Source: Mycolicibacterium neworleansense | Lineage (GTDB): Bacteria > Actinomycetota > Actinomycetes > Mycobacteriales > Mycobacteriaceae | Reading direction: 5' to 3' | Assembly (NCBI RefSeq): GCF_001245615.1 | Contig: NZ_CWKH01000003.1 | Location: forward strand, 496,001-560,000 | DNA length: 64,000 nucleotides | Part shown: piece by piece, positions 8,514 to 17,126 of the stretch | Layout of the letters: each line of letters starts with the position of its first letter | Position numbering within the stretch: position 1 is the first letter of the stretch | Notes under the pieces: model-generated | The model's database searches: none | The model's input: only the letters and a program-made list of their open reading frames with translations | What the model was told of the DNA's origin: nothing | Program-made: the position numbers and the translations under genes

Positions 8514-9194
8514 ATGACTACCGCAGACACCCAGGCGCACGGCGCCAGCCGCACACCAGAACCGGCCAAGGTGTCGGCGCTGGACGACTTGCGCGAGTTA
8601 TCACTCACCTCGCCCGTACTGGCGCGCCACCAGGGCTGGGACTACCTGCAGGGCCTCGGCAAGTCCGGCCGGCGCGACCAACTGGCCGCCCTGTTCGAAC
8701 GCGGTCAGGCGCCCGATGGACCACACGGCGCCCTGGAGGGGCTAATCGTCGGCAACCTGTTCGGCATCCCTGAGGCACATCTGGCCAATCCGCTGTTGAA
8801 GATCGATCCGACCTGGCGCGGAAAGACATTCGACACCCACACTGGCTTCAACCGCCTCTCCTTGTTGGCCAAGTACGCGATGCGTGTCATCGCACCCCTC
8901 TACCGCGGCCTGCAGCGGGCCGGATCCGAGATGGTGGGATTCCGGTTCACTCATTGCATCGACACGGCGGCCATCCCGCCCTACATCAAAGTGCGGGCCC
9001 TGGACTACAGCCCGGATGAGTACCGCAACCCGAGCGTGCGCACGTTCCCGATCAAGCGGACCCGCGACGAAGTCGTGGAGCTGCTGCCAGGGCTCTATCT
9101 CGGGCGGGCCTTGCTGAGAATGCACAGCGGCGAGGTTCGGCTGATCGCGTATTTCGCGTTGCGCGAATTCACCGACGAGAGCGCCGGCCGATGA
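8514..9194 (+). CDS. Uncharacterised protein, first gene of SDR-P450 operon
   Basis: I do not recognise this 226-residue protein as a named family. It has no signal peptide, membrane span or cofactor motif. It is rich in aromatic and Arg residues, with segments such as HQGWDYLQGLGKSGRRDQL, WRGKTFDTHTGFNRL and IPPYIKVRALDYSPDEYR. ATG 8514 follows GAGAGAGG. The stop overlaps the SDR start (ATGA), and the SDR in turn overlaps the P450, so the three are a coupled unit. It may be a small-molecule-binding or catalytic partner in the same degradation or modification route. Confidence 0.7.
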   Translation: MTTADTQAHGASRTPEPAKVSALDDLRELSLTSPVLARHQGWDYLQGLGKSGRRDQLAALFERGQAPDGPHGALEGLIVGNLFGIPEAHLANPLLKIDPTWRGKTFDTHTGFNRLSLLAKYAMRVIAPLYRGLQRAGSEMVGFRFTHCIDTAAIPPYIKVRALDYSPDEYRNPSVRTFPIKRTRDEVVELLPGLYLGRALLRMHSGEVRLIAYFALREFTDESAGR

Positions 9195-10000
9195 TCGACC
9201 TTGCCGGAGCCGTTGCCTGCGTCACCGGGGGCGCCCGCGGCATCGGCCGCGCTACCGCGGTGGCGCTGGTCGAGCGGGGCGCAACGGTGTGGATCGGTGA
9301 CGTCGACGCCGACGCGGCAGCCCGCACTGCCGGCGAGATCGGCGCCAACGCAACACAACTCGATGTCACTGATGATTCAAGCGTGGCGGCGTTCCACCGG
9401 GCGGCATCTGCCGACGGACCCGTGGCGATGTTGGTGAACAACGCAGGCATCCAGCACATGGGCCCGTTCGTCGACCAGAAGCTCACGGCATACCACCAAG
9501 AGATCGCGGTCAATCTGACTGGCGTCGTAAACGGCATGCACGAATTCCTTCCCGGCATGCTCGAGCGCAATCACGGCCACATCGTGAATGTCGCTTCGAT
9601 GGCGGCCAAGGTGACCACGCCAGGGATGTCGGTGTACTGCGCGACGAAGTACGCGGTGGCGGCCTTGTCGCGGGCCGTTCGCGCCGAAATCGCCCACACC
9701 GATGTCACCGTCACTACCGTCATGCCCACGGCAGTCCACACCGACCTGACAGCAGGAGTCACACTCGACCTTCTCCCCACCCGCCAGCCCGACCAGATCG
9801 GAACCGTCATCGCCGACAGCGCACGAAGCCCCGGACGCGAAGTCACCGTCCCGAAATGGTTGTCGCCGTTCGGGTTGCTGGAGGAGGCCACGCCGGAGCC
9901 CGTGATGCAACTGCTCAAACGACTGGCCACCCGAAACGAGCCACCGGGCCATTTCGACCCAGACCGTCGCCGCGACTACCTGAATCGGATCAACCGATGA
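9191..10000 (+). CDS. Short-chain dehydrogenase in P450 operon
   Basis: This 269-residue classical SDR has VTGGARGIGRATA (about residues 11-23), an Asp-containing cofactor end (IGDVDADAA), NNAGIQ (about 83) and the catalytic triad Ser (NVASMAA), Tyr and Lys (YCATKYA). It is embedded between the unknown gene and the P450 with 4-bp overlaps on both sides, so it probably oxidises the alcohol that the P450 makes. The C-terminal extension (about 225-269) is longer than in minimal SDRs. The physiological substrate is unknown. Confidence 0.85.
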   Translation: MIDLAGAVACVTGGARGIGRATAVALVERGATVWIGDVDADAAARTAGEIGANATQLDVTDDSSVAAFHRAASADGPVAMLVNNAGIQHMGPFVDQKLTAYHQEIAVNLTGVVNGMHEFLPGMLERNHGHIVNVASMAAKVTTPGMSVYCATKYAVAALSRAVRAEIAHTDVTVTTVMPTAVHTDLTAGVTLDLLPTRQPDQIGTVIADSARSPGREVTVPKWLSPFGLLEEATPEPVMQLLKRLATRNEPPGHFDPDRRRDYLNRINR

Positions 10001-11442
10001 CGACTCTGGCGACCTGTCTCGCGTCTCCGTCGAACAAGCACCGCCTGCAAGCCTTCGGGGCTGCCGTCACCTCGCGGTTTCCCAGCGGTGAGCGCCCTCT
10101 CGCCACGCCACCGCCGGGATCGAATCTCAAACCGGTGATGGGTGACTACGGCTTTCCGTTCCTCGGCCACGTGCTGAGCTCGCTGGCCGACCCACTGTCC
10201 TTCGCCCGAGACCGCTACGAGCGCTACGGGCCGGTGTCATGGGCCGGCGGCGTCGGGTTCCGCGTCGTCGGCCTGATGGGCCCCGACGCCCTGGAAACCG
10301 CCTGGGTCAACCGAGACAAGGTGTTCTCCAGCACGCGCGGCTGGGCACCGGTCATCGGACCGTTCTTCCACCGCGGAATGATGTTGCTGGACTTCGACGA
10401 ACACCGCGACCACCGCCGCATCATGCAGCAGGCCTTCACCCGCAGCGCATTGGACGGCTACCTGGACCTGATGCGGCCCAGCATCGATCGCACATTGCGC
10501 AATTGGCCGTCAGCGCAGAGTTTTCCGTTCTATCCGTCGATCAAGCACCTGCTCCTCGAGCAGGCCGCAGAGGTGTTCGTCGGTACGCATCTCGGCCCAG
10601 AGTCCGATCAACTGTCCGCGGATTTCCACGACACCGTCCGGGGCGGGCAGGCCCTGGTGCGGGCGGACGTGCCCGGCGGAGTATGGGCCAAGGGCCTGCG
10701 CGCGCGGGAGCGCCTCGAGCGGTACTTCTCCGACCAGGTTCCCGATCGGCAACGCGGCGACGGCACCGACCTGTTCTCGATGCTGTGCCGCAGCGAGGAT
10801 GAAGACGGCGCCCGATTCACCCCCACCGACATCGTCAACCACATGATCTTCCTGCTGATGGCTGCCCACGACACCACCGCCATCGCCCTGTCCATGCTCA
10901 CCTACGAGCTGGGCCGGAATCGGCAGTGGCAGGACGCGCTTCGCGATGAAGCGCTGGGCCTTCCCAACGACACCCCCACGGTCCTTGACCTGGACCACTA
11001 CCCGTTGCTGGACGCCGCTTTCAAGGAGATCCTGCGGATGTACGCACCGGCGGGCGCACTGTTCCGCCAAACCATTCGCGACACCGAGATCCTCGGGCAC
11101 TTCGTCCCCCGCAAGACTCAGGTGGCCATCAATGTCTATGCCTCCATGCGGCTTTCCGACTGGTGGCCCGATCCGGACACGTTCAATCCCGAACGGTTCG
11201 TGAACAACGCCGCAACCCGCGCGGCGGTGAGCCGCTATGTGTTCGCGCCCTTCGGCGGCGGCGCGCACAAATGCATCGGCCAGCAGTTCGCCGACATGAC
11301 CGTCAAGACCACGATGCACCAGATACTGCGACGGTTCGAGTGGAGCATTCCCGACGGTTACCGCCCTCAGCTGACCTGGGGCACCGGGCCGATGCCGGCC
11401 GACGACCTTCCAGTCACGCTCCGGGCGCGCGTCGGCGGTTAG
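9997..11442 (+). CDS. Cytochrome P450
   Basis: This 481-residue P450 has an I-helix AAHDTTAIALS (oxygen-activating Thr), ExxR in the K-helix (KEILRMY) and the heme loop FGGGAHKCIG with ligand Cys at about residue 426. It is longer than typical soluble bacterial P450s, with extra N-terminal residues, and resembles the class-E/CYP51-like layout. ATG 9997 overlaps the SDR stop. No ferredoxin or reductase gene is adjacent, so electron partners must come from elsewhere. The stop overlaps that of the convergent TetR gene by 4 bp. A role in hydroxylating a terpenoid, steroid or fatty compound is inference. Confidence 0.92.
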   Translation: MTTLATCLASPSNKHRLQAFGAAVTSRFPSGERPLATPPPGSNLKPVMGDYGFPFLGHVLSSLADPLSFARDRYERYGPVSWAGGVGFRVVGLMGPDALETAWVNRDKVFSSTRGWAPVIGPFFHRGMMLLDFDEHRDHRRIMQQAFTRSALDGYLDLMRPSIDRTLRNWPSAQSFPFYPSIKHLLLEQAAEVFVGTHLGPESDQLSADFHDTVRGGQALVRADVPGGVWAKGLRARERLERYFSDQVPDRQRGDGTDLFSMLCRSEDEDGARFTPTDIVNHMIFLLMAAHDTTAIALSMLTYELGRNRQWQDALRDEALGLPNDTPTVLDLDHYPLLDAAFKEILRMYAPAGALFRQTIRDTEILGHFVPRKTQVAINVYASMRLSDWWPDPDTFNPERFVNNAATRAAVSRYVFAPFGGGAHKCIGQQFADMTVKTTMHQILRRFEWSIPDGYRPQLTWGTGPMPADDLPVTLRARVGG

Positions 11443-12071
11443 CGCTCTTGTCCATGGACCGACAACGACGTCCATCGCGGATAGAGGATTGCCGGGCCCA
11501 ACCAGCGAGCAATGAAGCGGCGCAATGCCAGTCCCGTGCGCGGCACCGGTCCAGGATCGGTCAGCATGGACTGCACCGTGCGCAACGTCATCTCGGCAAG
11601 CTCCCCGAGTGCGGTGTCGTCGAAGCCGTGAAGTCTCCAATCGACATCGAGTCGGTGAAAAACGGACAAGCAGAATGCGATTGCGGTATCGGAGGTCAGC
11701 GAGGTGACGGGCTCGCCGTCGTCCCGCCGGGCCAGCAAGTTCTCCAGCTGCGGATCACCGGAGAGGTTCTCGACGCCGAAGGACACACTTTCGACCACTG
11801 CGGTGACCGGATCGTGGACACCGCTGACGTGGTCTGCGACTTGATCGATGAATCCGTTGACGGCACGCATTGCGCTGGCGATGAGCAGCGCGTCGGCATT
11901 GGGAAAATAGCGGTACACCGTCTGGCGGGTGACCCCGAGCCTGCGAGCGACGTCGGCAAGGCGAATGGCCGCTCCATGGTCGGCGATCTCCTCATCCACC
12001 GCGGTCAGGATGCGTGAAATGGCTTCCTCGTCCGATGCGGGCGTCGAACCTGCCCAGCCACGACTACGCAT
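11439..12071 (-). CDS. TetR-family regulator, downstream partner of second P450
   Basis: This protein of about 210 residues has a TetR-type N-terminus (ISRILTAVDEEIADHGAA and LGVTRQTVYRYFPNADALL). The ATG at 12071 overlaps the end of the upstream P450 by 8 bp, indicating translational coupling, so it is made together with that enzyme. An upstream alternative start at 12104 would lengthen the overlap. It probably senses the P450 substrate or product. Its operator would be expected upstream of 13317. Confidence 0.8.
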   Translation of the reverse strand: MRSRGWAGSTPASDEEAISRILTAVDEEIADHGAAIRLADVARRLGVTRQTVYRYFPNADALLIASAMRAVNGFIDQVADHVSGVHDPVTAVVESVSFGVENLSGDPQLENLLARRDDGEPVTSLTSDTAIAFCLSVFHRLDVDWRLHGFDDTALGELAEMTLRTVQSMLTDPGPVPRTGLALRRFIARWLGPAILYPRWTSLSVHGQER

Positions 12072-13317
12072 TCGCCGGCACCAGCCGTTCGCTGGTGAAC
12101 TCAATCGGAAGAGTTGTCGGACCGGTCATTCCCAGTAGGGATTTCCACGGGGCTGGACCGGCGCGATGCGTGGCGTTGAGGCGACGAGTCAGGACCGTGA
12201 GTGCTTCCGCCAGTTCCCGGCGGGCAAGGTTCGCTCCGAGGCAGTAATGCGCGCCGCCACCGAAAGTCAGAATCGCCGGAACATCCCTACGCGCGATGTC
12301 GAAGCGGTCCGCATCGGTATAGACGGCTGGGTCTCGATTGGCCGCAAAGGTGTTCGCAAGGACGAAGGTTCCCGCCGGGAACAGATAGCCACCGAACTCG
12401 ACATCCTCGACGGCGGCTCGCGGCACGATGCAGGCCGCGGGTGAGTGCCGCATGCTCTCCTCGACCGCCTGCATCGCAAGTTCAGGATGGTCGCGCAGCT
12501 TGGCCCATTGGCCGGGATGCTCGCACAGCACCTGAACCGACGCCGCCAGTTGGTTGCGCGTCGTATCCGTTCCCGCCATCAAGAAGCCGGCCACCAGCAT
12601 GCGGAGTTCGTCGAGGTTCAGCCGATCACCGTCGCTTTCGGCGCGGATGAGCTCGGACAGCAGATCGTCGGTCAGATTGTCGCGGCGCGTGGCGACCATG
12701 CCGTCGACGTACGCGTCAAGCTCGTTCCACGCACGCATGATCGCCGACTCGTCGAAGTTGACATCGGGCTGGAAGTTGAGCGCTTTGAAGACCTCCTCCG
12801 TCCAGTCGGCGAACAGCTGCCAATCCTCGCGAGGGGCGCCGAGCAGGGCACACATGATCGGAGTGGGATAGGGACGGGCGATGTCGGTCACGACATCACA
12901 TCGCCCCGCGTCCATCACCCGGTCGACCAATTCGTTGACCACCTCGTGGATGGTGGCTTGAAGACGCGATGTGGCTCGGGGGGTGAATGCCTTGGAGACC
13001 AGTTTGCGCAACCGGACATGTGGTGCACCGTCGAGGCCCAGCAGGCTGCTCATCATCTTGTCGAACAACGGGCCGGACGTGATGCCCTGCGCCGCCAAAG
13101 TGATGCCGGGCGGGAGACGGAACCTGTTGTCGCGCAGTATGTCGCGAGCCAGCTCGTAGGACAGGATTTCCGGGCCGAGCGGTCCGATGGCAATCGGTGC
13201 CCGCGACTGCGCCGATCGGACGTCATCGACGACGTCATGTGGGGTGGCCGTGAGGCTGTACGTGAGCGTCGGGAGCCCGGCCTCGAAGACGTTGGGAGCG
13301 GCGCTGTTCAGGTTCAT
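12064..13317 (-). CDS. Cytochrome P450 (soluble bacterial class)
   Basis: This 417-residue P450 of standard bacterial length has the I-helix AGTDTTRNQ, K-helix EESMR, and heme loop FGGGAHYCLG with ligand Cys at about residue 359. HRLRKLVSKAFTPR is the usual C-helix segment. ATG 13317 (MNLNSAAP) has GGAAAG upstream; an in-frame GTG at 13344 is less supported. It is translationally coupled to the TetR gene after it. It is unrelated in detail to the other P450 at 9997 (different I-helix and length), so the island carries two distinct oxygenases. Confidence 0.9.
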   Translation of the reverse strand: MNLNSAAPNVFEAGLPTLTYSLTATPHDVVDDVRSAQSRAPIAIGPLGPEILSYELARDILRDNRFRLPPGITLAAQGITSGPLFDKMMSSLLGLDGAPHVRLRKLVSKAFTPRATSRLQATIHEVVNELVDRVMDAGRCDVVTDIARPYPTPIMCALLGAPREDWQLFADWTEEVFKALNFQPDVNFDESAIMRAWNELDAYVDGMVATRRDNLTDDLLSELIRAESDGDRLNLDELRMLVAGFLMAGTDTTRNQLAASVQVLCEHPGQWAKLRDHPELAMQAVEESMRHSPAACIVPRAAVEDVEFGGYLFPAGTFVLANTFAANRDPAVYTDADRFDIARRDVPAILTFGGGAHYCLGANLARRELAEALTVLTRRLNATHRAGPAPWKSLLGMTGPTTLPIEFTSERLVPANA

Positions 13318-13552
13318 GGGCTTTCCGGCCCTTCCGCTAGGCACTCGATCGGACGTCGTTGCGACACATTTTCACGAAGCGTATGACCACGGCTTCGGCA
13401 GCGTCAATGGCGTCAAATATTTATCGAGTTCACACGTGGTATTGAACACAACGGTCATACGATCTTTCGAAGAACGTCCAATAGCCGGCCAATACGGGGC
13501 CGGGAGCCGCCTAAGGGGCCCGGCAGGCGGGATGCGGGTGGCCAGAGAACAG

Positions 13553-13584
13553 AAATGGCAGATCAGTTGCCTGACCTGCCATTT
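13553..13584 (-). terminator. Hairpin terminator after tRNA-Ala
   Basis: AAATGGCAG (13553-13561) pairs with CTGCCATTT (13576-13584). The stem extends inward with ATCAG/CTGAC to a TTGC loop. It lies 6 bp beyond the tRNA 3' end on the transcribed strand and ends in a short T-run, as expected for intrinsic termination. Confidence 0.75.
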
Positions 13585-13589
13585 GAAAG

Positions 13590-13662
13590 TGGAGCTAAGG
13601 GGAATCGAACCCCTGACCTTCTCGATGCGAACGAGACGCGCTACCAACTGCGCTATAGCCCC
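13590..13662 (-). tRNA. tRNA-Ala (anticodon CGC)
   Basis: This is a 73-nt cloverleaf on the minus strand. The acceptor arm GGGGCTA/TAGCTCC contains the G3-U70 wobble that marks alanine tRNAs. The anticodon stem TCTCG/CGAGA encloses the loop TTCGCAT, giving anticodon CGC for GCG codons. The T-arm carries GGTTCGATTCC. The discriminator is A, and CCA is not encoded. A strong hairpin follows. No integrated element or duplicated 3' tRNA fragment is seen beside it. Confidence 0.95.
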
Positions 13663-13717
13663 TGATACCGGAACGAAAGGCTACCAGCCGCCGGCCCGGA
13701 ACCGGAAACCGGCTGCC

Positions 13718-14896
13718 CTACTGCCCGGCAGCACGCGGTAGATCGTATTCGCGGGACATCGACGCATACGACGTGTAGGCCAGGTGCTCGAAGATCGGAT
13801 CCTCGTCGTCGATGTCGAGAACCACGGCTCCGGGCCTGCGCAGCCGGGCCGGCACGACGTCGAGCTTGTGGTCGTCGGTGTTCTCCACGCCCAGCCGCGA
13901 CCGCGCCATGCGTTGCGCGCGACGACGCCGCAGTTGTTCCTCGATGCGGGTCTGGCGGCGCAGGTAGGCCAGGTACAGCACGGTCACCGTTGCGGCCCCG
14001 CCACATACCCACCAGGCCGACGGCGTCACCAGGAAGGCAGCGCCCGCCGAGAACAGCATCGTGACGGCCAGCACCGCGAGCACGCGCTTGCGGAACCGGA
14101 ACTTGCGGGCACTGATCTCCGCGGCCTTCTTGGACTCGAACCGGCGCTGCCGGGTCGCGTTCAACGACGCTACGGGCGCCTCTGCCTGATCTTCCTCAAC
14201 CGGCTCGTCCTCGGCCTCAGGCTCCAAGCCCGAGGAGTCGGCGACGTACTCGTACTCGTCGTCGGCGAGATCGTCCGGATCCTCGGCCTCCTGGACGTTC
14301 TCGGATTCCTCTGCGTCGTCGAGATCGACTGCGATCCGCTCGGTTTGGGCTTCCGCGTCTACAGCGTCGAATTCCTCGACCGTCTCTTCGACCGGTTCCT
14401 CGACCGCGACGGGCTCCGGCTCGGGTTCAGCCTCGGGCTCGGTCTCGAATTCCAATTCGAGTTCGGGCTCGCCGGCTTCCTCGGGCTGCGCCTCGGCCGC
14501 CTCGGCCATCACACCGACGGGCAGGGCGCCGGAATCCTCGTCGACGATGTCGACGTCGAGGTAGTCGGGTTCGGCGGTCTCCACGCTCACTGCGGCCACC
14601 ACGACGGTGCGCTGCACCCGCACCTCGACGGGCGCCTCGTCGTCCTCGAGGTCGTCGTCAAGCTCTTCGTCGAGGTGGTCGGTGCCGGGTTTCCAGTGCG
14701 GATCGCTGTGATGCCCGGCGGCCGGGCCGCGCCGTAACCGTTGTGCGTTGCGGCCGCCGTTGAGTACTCGTGTCGCCAGGGCGACGTCACTGGTACGGCG
14801 CACCGAGTCGCGCTTGCTGATCAACATCGGGACCAAAACGAAAAGCCAGAGAACGACGAGGGAAATCCACAGCAGTGACTGGGGGATGCTTGGCAT
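13718..14896 (-). CDS. glpR: GlpR/SepX-like membrane receptor of the gephyrin-like protein
   Basis: This 392-residue protein has an N-terminal membrane segment (LLWISLVVLWLFVLVPMLI), a long acidic Glu/Asp-rich disordered middle (about 80-265), then two adjacent membrane segments (VLAVLAVTMLFSAGAAFLV and WWVCGGAATVTVLYLAYL) and a basic tail. It matches Rv0996, whose corynebacterial homologue GlpR anchors the gephyrin-like protein Glp (MoeA family) at the division site and whose Streptomyces homologue is SepX. The Glp candidate is two genes upstream in the same operon. ATG 14896 follows AAAGGAG. Confidence 0.85.
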   Translation of the reverse strand: MPSIPQSLLWISLVVLWLFVLVPMLISKRDSVRRTSDVALATRVLNGGRNAQRLRRGPAAGHHSDPHWKPGTDHLDEELDDDLEDDEAPVEVRVQRTVVVAAVSVETAEPDYLDVDIVDEDSGALPVGVMAEAAEAQPEEAGEPELELEFETEPEAEPEPEPVAVEEPVEETVEEFDAVDAEAQTERIAVDLDDAEESENVQEAEDPDDLADDEYEYVADSSGLEPEAEDEPVEEDQAEAPVASLNATRQRRFESKKAAEISARKFRFRKRVLAVLAVTMLFSAGAAFLVTPSAWWVCGGAATVTVLYLAYLRRQTRIEEQLRRRRAQRMARSRLGVENTDDHKLDVVPARLRRPGAVVLDIDDEDPIFEHLAYTSYASMSREYDLPRAAGQ

Positions 14897-14963
14897 GACG
14901 CCTGCTCCTTTCCCCTTCAGGCTAGGTCTGTGACCAGCGCATCCATGGATGGCGCGCCGACAC

Positions 14964-14981
14964 AATTACACACCTGTAATT
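14964..14981. promoter_or_regulatory. Palindrome upstream of glpR
   Basis: AATTACA-CACC-TGTAATT is a perfect 7+7 inverted repeat 68 bp upstream of the glpR start, in AT-rich DNA inside the 237-bp glpR-rimJ gap. A second palindrome, CACATGTG, lies at 15005-15012. Together they suggest an operator or an internal promoter for glpR; no regulator can be assigned. Confidence 0.35.
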
Positions 14982-15133
14982 CGATCGATACAAGCACCAA
15001 CAGTCACATGTGTCACATTGGTAACAGCTGAAGAGGCCGGCTTCGCTGAGATTGCTTCCAGGGCTGTGGATCCGACGAAATCACGACCGTGGGCGCAGTT
15101 TCGACGCGGCGCGCCGCGCCCCTCCCGGCCGGA

Positions 15134-15787
15134 TCAGCACCAACTGGCCCGGCCGGCCGAAACGAGCGCCTGGGCCGCCGAATGCTTGAGTTCCTCCAAC
15201 GTGATCGCCACCAGAAGATGGTCGCGCCAGGCGCCGTCCACCTCCAGATAGCGCCGCAGCAGGCCCTCCTCGCGGAAGCCCACCCGCGCCAGCACGGCCC
15301 GGCTCGCGGTGTTCTCGGGACGCACGGTGGCCTCCACCCGGTGCAGCTGGACCCCGTTGAAGCAGTGGTCGAGGCCCAGGGCGAGCGCGCCCGTCGCCAC
15401 TCCGCCGCCGGTCTTGTCGCTGGCCACCCAATAGCCGATCCACGCCGACCGCAGCGCACCGTGAGTGACGTTGCCGATGGTGAGCTGGCCGGCGAACTGC
15501 CCGTCCAGCTCGATCACATACGGCAGCATCCGCCCGCGCCGAGCCTCGCTGCGCAGACCCGAGCAGATCGCGGGCCACGACGAAACAGCATGGCGGACAT
15601 GCCAATCCACACCACTGACCGGTTCCCACGGCTCCAGGTGGGCCTGGTCGGCCAGCCGGATGCGGCTCCATACCGCGGCGTCGCGCAGCCGCACCGGACG
15701 TAGCCGGACCACACCGGCCGGCACCCGCAACGGCCCGACCGGACCGGGCCAACCCGGATGAAAAGCGTTGGAGCGGAACAGGCTCAT
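15134..15787 (-). CDS. rimJ: GNAT acetyltransferase, RimJ-like
   Basis: This 217-residue GNAT-fold protein matches the Rv0995 position. GLDHCFNGVQLHRVEATVRPENTAS (broken by ordinary residues) and RAVLARVGFREEG are the acetyl-CoA-binding and C-terminal strand motifs of the RimJ/RimL group that acetylates N-termini of ribosomal or other proteins. The ATG start is well placed 46 bp after moeA1 on the same strand, in the galU-moeA1-rimJ-glpR order. The actual target is not known from sequence. Confidence 0.85.
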   Translation of the reverse strand: MSLFRSNAFHPGWPGPVGPLRVPAGVVRLRPVRLRDAAVWSRIRLADQAHLEPWEPVSGVDWHVRHAVSSWPAICSGLRSEARRGRMLPYVIELDGQFAGQLTIGNVTHGALRSAWIGYWVASDKTGGGVATGALALGLDHCFNGVQLHRVEATVRPENTASRAVLARVGFREEGLLRRYLEVDGAWRDHLLVAITLEELKHSAAQALVSAGRASWC

Positions 15788-15833
15788 CCGCGTGGTCGAT
15801 TCGTCACACCGTCATTCATCGAATGAAGTCTTA

Positions 15834-17072
15834 TCAGCCGCGCTGAGCCAGGAATGCCACATCAACGGTTTCGCCGGTGCGAACCTCGTCGACCTCGCTC
15901 GGAATCACCACGAGACAGTTCGCCTCGGCGAGCGTGGCCAGCAGATGGGTAGACGCCCCCGGCGCCCCGCCCAAGGCCTGCACCAGGTATTCGCCGGTGT
16001 CCTGATCGCGCATCAACTGCCCGCGCAGGTATCCCGTTCGGCCGGCGACCGAGCTGATCGGTGCCAGCGTGCGGGCCTGCACGACGCGGCGCATCGGCTG
16101 GCGCTTGCCCAGCGAGAGCCGGATCAGCGGGCGCACCATCACCTCGAACACCACCAGCGCGCTCACCGGGTTGGCCGGCAGCAGGAACACCGGCACGCGG
16201 TCGCGGCCCAGCTGGCCGAAGCCCTGGACTGAGCCGGGGTGCATCGCGATCCGGGCCACCTCCATCTCCCCCAGCTCGGCGAGCACGGTGCGCACCGATT
16301 CGGCAGCGGCTCCGCCCACCGCGCCGGCGATGACCACGATCTCATTGCGATTGACTTGGCCCTCAACGGTTTCCCGCAGTTCCCGCGGGTCGGTGCTGAT
16401 GATGCCGACGCGGTTGACCTCCGCACCCGCGTCGCGGCCCGCCGCAGCCAGCGCGTAGGAGTTCACGTCGTACACCTGCCCGGTGCCGGGCGTGCGAGAG
16501 ACGTCGACGAGCTCGCCGCCCACACACATCACCGACAACCTCGGCCGCGGATGCACCAGCACGCGGTCGCGCCCGACCGCGGCCAACAAGCCGACCTGGG
16601 CCGGGCCGATGATCGTGCCGGCCCGCACCGCGACATCGCCCGGTTGCACGTCGTCACCGGTGCGCCGCACATAGGCACCCGACCGCACGCTGCGCAGGAT
16701 CCGGACCCGGCTCTCGCCGCCGTCGGTCCACCGCAACGGCAGCACCGCATCGGCCAGCGTGGGCATCGGCGCGCCGGTCTGCACGCGCGCGGCCTGCCGC
16801 GGCTGCAACCGGCTCGGGGTGCGGGCCCCCGCTTCGATCGAGCCCATCACCGGCAGGCTGATCTCACCGGCACCGTCACCCACGGACAACACGTCGACGC
16901 TGCGTACCGCATAGCCGTCGATGGCGGCCTGATCGAATCCCGGCATGGGTCGTTCGGTGACGACCTCCTCGGCACACATCAGGCCCTGGGACTCAGCGAT
17001 GGCCACTCGCACCGGTCGGGGGGCTACTGCGGCAGCCGCTACCCGCGCCTGCTGTTCCTCCACCGAACGCAC
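15834..17072 (-). CDS. moeA1: MoeA-family molybdotransferase / gephyrin-like Glp
   Basis: This 412-residue MoeA-fold protein has PMPGFDQAAIDGYAVRS (domain I, molybdopterin site) and the central MoCF-binding domain with GTGQVYDVNSYALAAA and GGAAAESVRTVL. A C-terminal beta-barrel domain follows (about 335-412). It corresponds to Rv0994. In Corynebacterium the orthologue Glp binds FtsZ and the membrane receptor GlpR, tying a molybdenum-cofactor enzyme to cell division; the glpR homologue lies two genes downstream. The typical GGVSVG-type loop is altered (AGAVGGAAAES), consistent with divergence from pure Moco synthesis. GTG start after GGAAGG. Confidence 0.88.
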   Translation of the reverse strand: MRSVEEQQARVAAAAVAPRPVRVAIAESQGLMCAEEVVTERPMPGFDQAAIDGYAVRSVDVLSVGDGAGEISLPVMGSIEAGARTPSRLQPRQAARVQTGAPMPTLADAVLPLRWTDGGESRVRILRSVRSGAYVRRTGDDVQPGDVAVRAGTIIGPAQVGLLAAVGRDRVLVHPRPRLSVMCVGGELVDVSRTPGTGQVYDVNSYALAAAGRDAGAEVNRVGIISTDPRELRETVEGQVNRNEIVVIAGAVGGAAAESVRTVLAELGEMEVARIAMHPGSVQGFGQLGRDRVPVFLLPANPVSALVVFEVMVRPLIRLSLGKRQPMRRVVQARTLAPISSVAGRTGYLRGQLMRDQDTGEYLVQALGGAPGASTHLLATLAEANCLVVIPSEVDEVRTGETVDVAFLAQRG

Positions 17073-17126
17073 AACACGCCTTCCTATCTACGGGCCGAAC
17101 GTGCGGCGTACCGGGCCAGCGCGTTG

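Noticed and set aside
13590..13662. tRNA-Ala as an integration site for the P450 island next to it.
   Set aside because: No duplicated tRNA 3' end was found at the other side of the island (about 7.78 kb) and no integrase is present.
15003..15018. Possible third CRP site (TCACATGTGTCACA).
   Set aside because: It contains a TGTGAC direct repeat and a CACATGTG palindrome, but not the TGTGA-N6-TCACA arrangement.
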